Assembly (NCBI GenBank): GCA_013815575.1
Contig: JACDFX010000121.1
Span: 1 to 6,224, forward strand
DNA: 6,224 bases
Source: Rubrobacter sp.
GTDB lineage: Bacteria > Actinomycetota > Rubrobacteria > Rubrobacterales > Rubrobacteraceae
Direction: 5' to 3'
The notes beneath the pieces are model-generated. The model did no database searches. It was given only the letters and a program-made list of their open reading frames with translations, and was not told where the DNA came from. The translations under genes and the position numbers were made by a program. Each line of letters begins with the position of its first letter. Position 1 is the stretch's first letter. Positions 1 to 5,010 of this stretch are shown here, one piece after another.

Positions 1-121
1 CCTCGGCTGAGTCATCGAAGTAGCCCTGGGCCAGGTTCATCGTCCGTTTCTGGACCTCCTGCCTGGACTCCTGGATGCCCCGGTTCAGCTTCTCCAACGC
101 CTCAGTATGTTTTTCGGTCAC
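1..121 (-). CDS. 5' part of small charged helical protein, unknown function (runs off left edge)
   Basis: Forty codons are visible, starting with GTG at 121; the 3' part lies outside the window. An excellent ribosome-binding site (AAGGAG, six bases before the GTG) decides this start. The peptide begins VTEKHTEALEKLNRGI and continues with Glu, Gln, Lys and Arg, without Pro and with a single Gly in the first 30 residues, so it reads as a long amphipathic helix. It lies 41 bp downstream of the 722-residue repeat protein on the same strand with no terminator between them, so co-transcription is likely. I do not recognise the family. Phasin-like or other helical surface proteins have this look, but that is only an impression. 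Confidence 0.75.
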   Translation of the reverse strand, partial: MTEKHTEALEKLNRGIQESRQEVQKRTMNLAQGYFDDSAE

Positions 122-162
122 CTATCTCTCCTTTCTGCCAATCTTCTCGACTTTTTTCCCTC

Positions 163-2331
163 TCAAACAACCCTTATGCCGACTATATTACCTTCGTCGT
201 CGAACACCTGCTCTATGGCATTCCCCGCCTCGTCCCTCACCCGATTCACGACCCGGCCATCGTCGTCCACGTACTCCTCCTCCACGGGCAGACTGCCGAC
301 GTTGCCGACCAGCTCTTCGCTCACTATCTCGCCGTTTTCGTTCAGAGTGATCTCAATGATGTCTCCGGTCTGATCCACCGCGCGCTGCATGGTCTGGCGC
401 CCTCCGTTGGCGCTCTCGTCGGTCTCGCCGCCGGGCTGGGCCTGGTCTTCATCGACAGTCTGAATCCCAGCATCTCCCCCGGATCGAGCAACCTGTCCGG
501 TTTGATCGGCGGCCTGTCCGGCAACGTCCTGTACCTCCTGGGCCGCGTTTCCGGCGGTTTCCTGGGCCTGCCCCGTGGCGTCCTGCGTTTGGTCGGCCGC
601 GATGTCCTGTGCTCCTTGCGCGGCCTGTCCGTCTCCATCGGGCGCCTGCTCCTCGACGTCCTGCGCTTCTCCCTGCGCGGCCTGACCGACCTCCCCGGTT
701 GCCTGCTCCGACACGCCACCGGCCTCTTCCGCGGCCTGGTCGGCCACGCCCCCGGCCTGGTCGGCGACCTGCCCGACCTGATCCGTGGCCTGGCCGGCGG
801 CGTCCTGGACCCCCTGCGCTGCTTCGCCCGCTTGTTCCGTGGCCTGCCCGGCAGCGTCGCCCGCACCCTCGGCCACCTGCCCCGCCGTATCCCCGACGCC
901 CTGGGCCGCCTCGCCCGCGCCCTCGGCGGCCTGTCCGACTCCCCCACCAGCTTCTTGAGCCGCCTGCCCCGCGCCCTCACCTACCTGCTCCGTAGCCTCG
1001 CCGGCACTTTCGGCGGCCTCACCCGCGCCCTCGCCGACTTCCTGGGCGGCCTGTCCGGCTCCTTCACCGACTTCGCTTGCGGCCTGTCCCGCGCCTTGGC
1101 CCACCTCACCCGCGGCCTGTCCTGCCCCCTGGCCGACTTCGCCTGCGGCCTGCCCGGCTCCTTCGCCGACCTGCTGGGTCGCCTCACCGGCACCCTCACC
1201 GACGTCCTCCACCGCCGATTGAGCACCTTCGCCAACGTCTTCGACGGCATTGCCAGTACTCTCGACGGCCTCGCCTGCACCTTCGCCAACGTCTTCCACG
1301 GCGGAGCCAGCGCCAGAACCAACGTCTTCCACCGCCGACTGGGCACCTTCTCCAACATCCTCGACCGCGGAACCGGCGCCTTCTCCGACGTCCTCGACCG
1401 CCGAACCCGCACCTTCCCCCACGTCCTCGACGGCGGAGCCAGCGCCAGAACCAACGTCTTCGACAGCAGAACCCGCGCCCTCACCGACATCTTCAACGGC
1501 GGAGCCAGTACCAGAGCCGATGTCAGCGACCGCCTGGTTGGCTCCCTCACCGACCAGGTCGCCGGCGCCGGAGCCAATATCCTCGACCGCCGAGTTGACC
1601 CCTTCGCCTACCAGTTGGCCCGCGCCCGAGCCGATATCCTCCACTGCGGAGTTGAGACCATCACCCACGAGTTCGCCGGCGCCCTCGCCCACGTCCTCCA
1701 GAGCCGAACCGGCGCCACTCCCGACGTCCTCGACCGCCGAGCTCACGCCCTCGACAAGCTTCTCTATTATTTGGGGGTTGCGGTCTATGGTCGTGAGCAC
1801 CCGGTCTATGATGGCGGTCACGTTGTCCAGCCTGACCTTCAGGAGCGCCTGCGCCTCCACGCCCGTTATGACGAGCTTCACTCGGCCAAGGTAGAGATCC
1901 ACCCCAACGGAGAGTTCGACCAGGTCGAGCACCTTGGCGAAGAGGTTCACCTTCGCCCGCAGATCGTTGAGCTCGAAGTTGATCTCGTCGACCTTCACGA
2001 CCGGCACGTCGAGCAGCACGTCCGGGATCTTGCCGTTCATCGCCGCGTCTTCGTCGTCGTACTCCAACGTGTAATCCGCGTACGCCTTCTCCGGTATCGT
2101 CTGGCCGCCGGGTATGTTGTTCGCGAACCGGTACTCTTCGGTCTTCTGGACGGAGGTGCGCGGGTCGTTCTTCCTAACCGGAGCGTTGTCCTTTATTTCG
2201 TCTTGATCGTATGCCTGCTCTCTCCGCTCCTGCCTGGACTGGCCATCCGACTGCTCGTTTTGCTGATCCTCTTGCTCCTGCTGATCGTCCTGCTGCGACT
2301 CCGTCGCCTGATTGGAGCTTTCCGACGCCAC
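163..2331 (-). CDS. 722-residue acidic protein with ~24 hendecad (11-residue) repeats; function unknown
   Basis: Start is GTG at 2331; the frame is closed by TAA 24 bases upstream, so no earlier start exists. A weak GGGGGT lies 6 bases before it. Visible organisation: residues 1-60 polar, Gln/Glu/Asp-rich, probably disordered; 101-192 a hydrophobic, beta-then-helix domain (from PDVLLDVP through GVEAQALLKVRLDN to RVLTTIDRNPQI); 198-615 tandem 11-mers of type SAVEDVGEGAG, grading into QAAGEVGQGAG and then looser Ala/Gln/Gly/Asp sequence; 652-722 about five D-x-x-G units ending DDEGNIVGIRVV. Residues 198-615 contain no Lys, Arg, His, Cys, Phe, Tyr or Trp. There is no signal peptide and no membrane segment, so a cytosolic location is likely. 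I have an unverified memory of the 101-192 domain recurring in actinobacterial hypothetical proteins. The 11-residue periodicity is like LEA group 3, perilipin and synuclein helices. Stress protection or membrane/granule coating is inference. The coding strand is supported by the repeat logic, the start and the operon with the downstream gene. Confidence 0.9.
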   Translation of the reverse strand: MASESSNQATESQQDDQQEQEDQQNEQSDGQSRQERREQAYDQDEIKDNAPVRKNDPRTSVQKTEEYRFANNIPGGQTIPEKAYADYTLEYDDEDAAMNGKIPDVLLDVPVVKVDEINFELNDLRAKVNLFAKVLDLVELSVGVDLYLGRVKLVITGVEAQALLKVRLDNVTAIIDRVLTTIDRNPQIIEKLVEGVSSAVEDVGSGAGSALEDVGEGAGELVGDGLNSAVEDIGSGAGQLVGEGVNSAVEDIGSGAGDLVGEGANQAVADIGSGTGSAVEDVGEGAGSAVEDVGSGAGSAVEDVGEGAGSAVEDVGEGAGSAVEDVGEGAQSAVEDVGSGAGSAVEDVGEGAGEAVESTGNAVEDVGEGAQSAVEDVGEGAGEATQQVGEGAGQAAGEVGQGAGQAAGEVGQGAGQAASEVGEGAGQAAQEVGEGAGEAAESAGEATEQVGEGAGQAAQEAGGGVGQAAEGAGEAAQGVGDTAGQVAEGAGDAAGQATEQAGEAAQGVQDAAGQATDQVGQVADQAGGVADQAAEEAGGVSEQATGEVGQAAQGEAQDVEEQAPDGDGQAAQGAQDIAADQTQDATGQAQETAGNAAQEVQDVAGQAADQTGQVARSGGDAGIQTVDEDQAQPGGETDESANGGRQTMQRAVDQTGDIIEITLNENGEIVSEELVGNVGSLPVEEEYVDDDGRVVNRVRDEAGNAIEQVFDDEGNIVGIRVV
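1298..1461. repeat. 32-bp exact direct repeat spaced 132 bp (4 x 33)
   Basis: Bases 1298-1329 and 1430-1461 are identical (both begin acggcggagccagcgccaga), with mismatches on both sides. The offset of 132 bp equals exactly four 33-bp units. This suggests a four-unit duplication or local gene conversion inside the array. Confidence 0.8.
1537..1707 (-). repeat. three 19-residue super-modules (11 + 8) at the start of the repeat region
   Basis: Residues 209-227, 228-246 and 247-265 each combine an 11-mer (S-A-[VL]-E-D-[VI]-G-x-G-A-G) with an 8-mer of type [EQD]-L-V-G-[DE]-G-x-N. This 57-bp unit precedes the plain 33-bp array. Confidence 0.75.
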
Positions 2332-2802
2332 CCGAGGACCCCCAGTTGCTGGTTAAAGACCGACTGTCAGCTATTGTGCCATGACACACACGTCCGCAAA
2401 CCCCTTAATGATCCAAGACCCGGTTTGCTACGTGTCGCTTATTTTGTCTGTTCCGAAGGCTTGGACGTCGCGGGACCCTCTTTGGTTACGGTCTCGGAAA
2501 CGCGGCCCCGGGTATTGCGAAGGCTGGCGCCGTCTGTAATCGGCTGGAGCTTCTCCGCATTCCTCAGTTGGTGCGCGGAAACGACCAGCGCAGGGTCGTC
2601 GAGATCTTCGTCTCCAGGGAACACCTGGAGCGGCCCTCGCTTCGACGACGCGGACGAGCCCACGCCGGAGATGGAACGCAGGATTCGTGCCTCCTTCGGC
2701 CTGGATACCCGGCACCCGGACGAGCGCCCGGTTGAAAAGAGCCGCACCCCCCACAGCCGCGTCGACGTCGTGCCGGGAGAGGAAAGCCGAGGAGGCCCCG
2801 GG
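2332..2802. other. 471-bp gap between the recombinase-like gene and the repeat-protein gene
   Basis: No intact gene is convincing here. The gap must hold the promoter of the 722-residue gene unless that gene is read through from the recombinase. I see no good -35/-10 pair; the -10 candidates on the minus strand (CACAAT near 2373-2378, CAAAAT near 2441-2446) have poor -35 partners. Two items are listed separately: an imperfect palindrome at 2375-2388 and a plus-strand stretch that looks like broken coding sequence from about 2412 to 2805. Confidence 0.6.
2375..2388. promoter_or_regulatory. imperfect palindrome upstream of the repeat-protein gene, possible operator
   Basis: TGTGCCATGACACA pairs with its own reverse complement at 12 of 14 positions, centred on CATG. 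It lies 44 bp upstream of the GTG of the 722-residue gene, where a transcription factor site would be expected. The arm spacing does not fit CRP/GlxR sites (TGTGA-N6-TCACA). Chance occurrence cannot be excluded. Confidence 0.25.
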
Positions 2803-2805
2803 CTA
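2412..2805 (+). pseudogene. possible frameshifted gene remnant, plus strand, family not recognised
   Basis: Two plus-strand frames in succession read like protein. The frame open from 2412 contains RLELLRIPQLVRGNDQ and then VVEIFVSREHLERPS (to about 2638). The +1 frame then continues with FDDADEPTPEMERRIRASFG and further polar sequence to about 2800. Third-position GC is clearly high (about 80%) only in the second part. In the first part the middle codon position is AT-rich but the other two positions are equal, so a minus-strand reading (2747..2439, 102 residues) remains possible. There is no start codon with a ribosome-binding site. The 3' end overlaps the end of the recombinase-like gene on the other strand. 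A one-base deletion near 2640 would join the two parts. Tentative. Confidence 0.25.
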
Positions 2806-3636
2806 CACGAACTTCTTGTAGACGCCTATGTTCGAGGTGTCGCGCACGCCGAGGGCCACTTTCAGCTCGTTGAGGGTGGCGCCGCGGCGGAGCAGCCGGA
2901 TGGCGAAAGTGTGGCGCAGGATCATGGGCGAGACGCGCCACATTCCGACCTCGTCACACCGCTTCCAGATCGCGTTCTGGAGAGATTTGGAGGTGGTGAC
3001 GGGCCGGGCTGCCCGGCCCACTATCAGCTCCGGCGTCTCGTCTTCGCGCCTCCCGAGGTAGCGCCGGAGGGCCCCGACGGTCTCGGGTGTGAGTCGCCGG
3101 GCGCGGCCGGCGAGGTGGGAGCCCGGTCCGCCGAGCTGGATCTGGGCTGCCCTAAGGTCCACGTCGCTCCTGAGGAGGCCCCGGATCTCCCCGACCGTCA
3201 CCCCCGTGTCGAGCATGAGCCTTATGACCGTGGCGTCCCGGGCGGAGTCGAGGGTATCCGTCGGGAAGGAGAGGAGCTGGTCGGCCTCCTCGTCCTCGAG
3301 GGAGACGATCTTCTGGTCCAGCGGCTGGTGCATGGGCTCGATGGGGTCGAAATCCAACTCCGCGTCAGAGGAGGTCCTCGCCCAGTCGAGAAAACGCCTG
3401 ACCGCGGCGTCCTTGCGGTAGACGGTGAAGCGCTTGCGGTTCTCTCCGAGCAGATGGTTGCGGAAGTTCATCACCGCCCCCACGCCGAGGTCCTCCGCCT
3501 CCTCCACCCCCTCGCCGGCGAGAAAGCGGGCGAACTCGCGCAGGTCGGCCAGGTAGAACTCGGCCGTGCGGGGGCTCGTCCCCGGGTCGTCCAAGAGGTC
3601 GGCGGAAAAATCCTCGATCAGGGCATTTATCTTCAT
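2803..3636 (-). CDS. tyrosine recombinase/XerD-like protein with degenerate active site
   Basis: 277 residues from ATG 3636; ATG 3645 (adding MDR) is the alternative. The N-terminal SAM-like, DNA-binding domain spans about 1-90 (SPRTAEFYLADLREFARFLA). The catalytic fold spans about 112-277. Aligned by eye with the Xer signatures: TGLRxSE reads TGVTVGE, so Arg-I is Thr147; the beta-hairpin Lys is absent (GRARRL at 177-182); PHxLRH reads PMILRH, so the first His is Met238 while Arg241 is kept; LGH reads LGV, so the last His/Trp is Val264; Tyr273 is kept with correct spacing (nine residues after Val264). Only four residues follow Tyr, a shorter tail than in XerC/D (about 300 residues in total). 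Strand cleavage is therefore unlikely; DNA binding without recombination, or decay, is inferred. XerD-like proteins of streptococci that lack active-site residues are a known parallel. Divergent from the sortase gene. Confidence 0.88.
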   Translation of the reverse strand: MKINALIEDFSADLLDDPGTSPRTAEFYLADLREFARFLAGEGVEEAEDLGVGAVMNFRNHLLGENRKRFTVYRKDAAVRRFLDWARTSSDAELDFDPIEPMHQPLDQKIVSLEDEEADQLLSFPTDTLDSARDATVIRLMLDTGVTVGEIRGLLRSDVDLRAAQIQLGGPGSHLAGRARRLTPETVGALRRYLGRREDETPELIVGRAARPVTTSKSLQNAIWKRCDEVGMWRVSPMILRHTFAIRLLRRGATLNELKVALGVRDTSNIGVYKKFV

Positions 3637-3643
3637 TCGGTCC

Positions 3644-3649
3644 ATTCTA
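3644..3649 (-). promoter_or_regulatory. likely -10 box (TAGAAT) of the recombinase-like gene
   Basis: On the minus strand TAGAAT matches TATAAT at five of six positions and ends seven bases before ATG 3636. This places transcription start at or next to the start codon. No Shine-Dalgarno sequence precedes either ATG, which fits a leaderless message. There is no recognisable -35. If the box is real, ATG 3645 falls inside it and cannot be the start. Confidence 0.45.
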
Positions 3650-3668
3650 ACGGTAAATAAGGGGCGGC

Positions 3669-3677
3669 TGTTATAAT
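3669..3677 (+). promoter_or_regulatory. extended -10 promoter (TGTTATAAT) of the sortase gene
   Basis: A perfect TGnTATAAT extended -10 element ends eight bases before the GTG at 3686. Transcription should start within about one or two bases of the start codon, so the mRNA is probably leaderless. No convincing -35 is seen 16-18 bp upstream, as is usual for extended -10 promoters. Confidence 0.7.
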
Positions 3678-3685
3678 CTCGAAGG

Positions 3686-4303
3686 GTGTTCGGCGGTCGA
3701 AAAGCGGCGTTCTTCGTGGCCTCCCTGGCAACGCTCTGCCTCCTCTCTCTGCCGATCTGGCCCGAGAAGGAGACGTCGTCGGTCGAGCTCCGCACCCAGG
3801 AGGTAAAGAACACCGGCGCCCTCCTCGGCGAAGGAGACCGGGGGACGGAGACTCCCCCCGCGCCCGTCTCCCCAGACCCGTCCACCCCGAAGAACATGAC
3901 GCTCACGGTGCCGAAGCTCGGCCTGAAGAACGTCGCGGTGCCGACGGGCTTCCGGCAGGCGGAGCTGGACCGGGAGGGCGTGCTGCGCATGAAGGAGAGC
4001 GGCCTGCCGTGGGAGGAGGGGACCAACACCTTTATCGCGGGGCACGCGCTGGGCTATTCCTGGACCCGCGTGCCCCGCGCCTTCTACGACCTTGAAAAAC
4101 TGATGCCGGGGGACGAGGTCTTCCTGAAGAGCGCGGACGACCGGACGTACACGTTCGAAGTCTACGACCGCATGACCGTCGAGCCCGACGACACCTGGGT
4201 GACATACCCCGTGGAAGGTAAGACGGTAGTCTCCCTGCAGACCTGCGTGCCGATACCAACCTTCGAGAACCGACTGATAGTGCGCGGTGAGCTGGTTCCT
4301 TAG
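3686..4303 (+). CDS. sortase, class E/D-like transpeptidase, membrane anchored
   Basis: 205 residues. GTG 3686 is the only start before the membrane segment; the frame is closed by TAA at 3674. Residues 1-25 are a short basic stretch (GGRK) and a hydrophobic helix (AAFFVASLATLCLLSLPIW), an uncleaved N-terminal anchor. Residues 27-70 are a Pro/Glu/Thr-rich linker, and 71-205 the sortase beta-barrel. Catalytic residues are complete: His120 in FIAGHALGYSWT, Cys187 in SLQTCVP, Arg196 in ENRLIVRG. Sortases cleave a C-terminal sorting signal (LPxTG or, for class E, LAxTG) outside the membrane and join the protein to the cell wall or to pilin. The single N-terminal anchor and the TC-P motif suit class E of actinobacteria, though class D cannot be excluded. 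No substrate with a sorting signal is in the window, so its partner must be elsewhere. Confidence 0.93.
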   Translation: MFGGRKAAFFVASLATLCLLSLPIWPEKETSSVELRTQEVKNTGALLGEGDRGTETPPAPVSPDPSTPKNMTLTVPKLGLKNVAVPTGFRQAELDREGVLRMKESGLPWEEGTNTFIAGHALGYSWTRVPRAFYDLEKLMPGDEVFLKSADDRTYTFEVYDRMTVEPDDTWVTYPVEGKTVVSLQTCVPIPTFENRLIVRGELVP

Positions 4304-4585
4304 CAAGTTGCCTATAGTAACTAATCAGCACGATGCTTCGGCTTTCGGCCTCGCTTTCAGCTACTGCCTGCGATTATGTCTTTTCTGTGGACAGTACCTT
4401 TTTGGACGCGCGTCGCGAGGCCCGTGCGGGACGGGCGATACCTCGCTGCAGGAAAGCCGCCTGAGCCAGGACCCGACGACACCGGTTCGAAGCCCCGCCG
4501 CGGGGGCGGTGTGTAACGGTCCCGGCCTCCTCTCGTGTCCAAAACGCAGTGAAGGCGTCTGAAAAGCTAGCGGAGGAGGAAGCGC
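4304..4585 (+). promoter_or_regulatory. 282-bp structured non-coding leader upstream of the 91-residue gene
   Basis: No gene is credible here. Stems found by eye: GCGAGG/CCTCGC (4415-4420 with 4441-4446) enclosing CCCGT/ACGGG (4421-4425 with 4431-4435); CAGG/CCTG (4449-4452 with 4460-4463); ACACCG/CGGTGT (4479-4484 with 4507-4512) enclosing CCCCG/CGGGG (4493-4497 with 4501-4505). A TATAGT at 4313-4318 could be the -10 of a transcript running through these stems into 4586. None of the stems is followed by a U run, so they do not look like simple terminators. I do not recognise a known riboswitch. The leader ends in a strong ribosome-binding site. Confidence 0.4.
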
Positions 4586-4861
4586 ATGGCCACAGACAAG
4601 GACAAAGGGATCGTGGGTGGGGCCGCGGATATCGTGGGCGGGACCACGGACAGTCTGAGGGAGACGACCGGCGCCTTGGGGGGCGGGGAGCCGTGGCACG
4701 CGGCCGACTCTGAGGTCTACCACAACAACCCCAGCTGCCAAACCGGCAACAGCATCGCCCCCGAAAACGTCCGGCGGGGAACCGGCGACAGGTCCCTTTG
4801 CGGGGAATGCGAACGGCTCAACGGCGCAGGCGGTCCCGTGGGCAACCTCACCGGCCTTTAG
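4586..4861 (+). CDS. 91-residue protein with H-x4-C…C-x2-C putative zinc site
   Basis: ATG 4586 follows a very strong ribosome-binding site (GGAGGAGGA, 4572-4580, spacing five). Residues 1-34 are Gly-rich and polar (DKDKGIVGGAADIVGGTTD). Residues 36-78 hold a compact motif: Trp37, Tyr45-His46, Cys51 (YHNNPSC), then Cys72 and Cys75 in LCGECERL. The His-x4-Cys plus Cys-x2-Cys pattern, with the AEN/APEN-like segment between, resembles the small metal-binding finger of the Ada N-terminus and related YH-x-x-x-x-C proteins, so Zn2+ binding is a reasonable inference. No signal peptide or membrane helix is seen. The function is unknown. The gene is followed after four bases by the broken ORF at 4866. 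Confidence 0.85.
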   Translation: MATDKDKGIVGGAADIVGGTTDSLRETTGALGGGEPWHAADSEVYHNNPSCQTGNSIAPENVRRGTGDRSLCGECERLNGAGGPVGNLTGL

Positions 4862-4865
4862 GGGC

Positions 4866-4970
4866 GTGGCGAGCAAGACGCCAGTTCACGTCCTCTCGCA
4901 GTGCGAGGGCCGCGCGGACTAGGACAAAGGCATCCTGAAGAAGGACGTCGTCAAGCACCTACCGAAATAG
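4866..4970 (+). pseudogene. tiny ORF interrupted by in-frame TAG
   Basis: From GTG 4866 the frame reads MASKTPVHVLSQCEGRAD, then TAG at 4920-4922, then DKGILKKDVVKHLPK and a double stop (TAG TAG, 4968-4973). Both halves have protein-like composition in the same frame. One base change (TAG for TAC or CAG) would restore a 34-residue product. It starts four bases after the stop of the 91-residue gene, as in a tight operon. It could be a decayed small gene or chance; I know no family for it. Confidence 0.35.
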
Positions 4971-5010
4971 TAGCCGCACTCCGGTGGGCCTAAGGGAGGG
5001 GGGAAAGAAT

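Larger units (their letters stand above)
487..1740 (-). repeat. coding tandem repeat region, basic unit 33 bp (11 residues)
   Basis: Codons 198-615 of the 722-residue protein. About 24 clear 11-residue units can be phased, starting at residues 198, 209, 228, 247, 266, 277, 288, 299, 310, 321, 332, 343, 361, 372, 383, 394, 405, 416, 427, 445, 456, 474, 492 and 503. Residues 277-353 (bases 1273-1503) are seven uninterrupted units. Insertions between units are 7 residues long (starting at 354, 438, 467 and 485) or, near the N-terminal end, 8 residues long. Third positions differ between neighbouring units, so most copies are not recent. Confidence 0.9.

Noticed and set aside
1077..1894. Other open frames overlapping the repeat array (Pro/Arg- or Pro/Ser/Thr-rich)
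   Set aside because: They are frame shadows of the 33-bp repeat; any period divisible by three gives repetitive ORFs in every frame.
163..2331. CRISPR array or satellite DNA as explanation for the repeats
   Set aside because: The period is exactly 33 bp (with 7- or 8-codon insertions) in frame, and variation is mostly synonymous; there are no repeat-spacer units.
502..3660. Plus-strand open frame of 1052 codons
   Set aside because: It runs antisense through both the repeat-protein and the recombinase-like genes. It exists because their high third-position GC, read on the opposite strand, rarely gives stop codons. The product is Leu/Arg/Gly-rich shadow sequence with no domain and no proper end.
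4471..4512. GGTTCGAAGCC resembling a tRNA T-arm, and AGCCAGGAC resembling a cobalamin riboswitch box
   Set aside because: No acceptor, anticodon or D-arm fits around the first. The second lacks the other conserved cobalamin blocks in the right order.
4287..4562. Plus-strand 91-codon frame starting inside the sortase gene
   Set aside because: No ribosome-binding site, mixed composition and overlap with the sortase end; the region is better explained as a structured leader.
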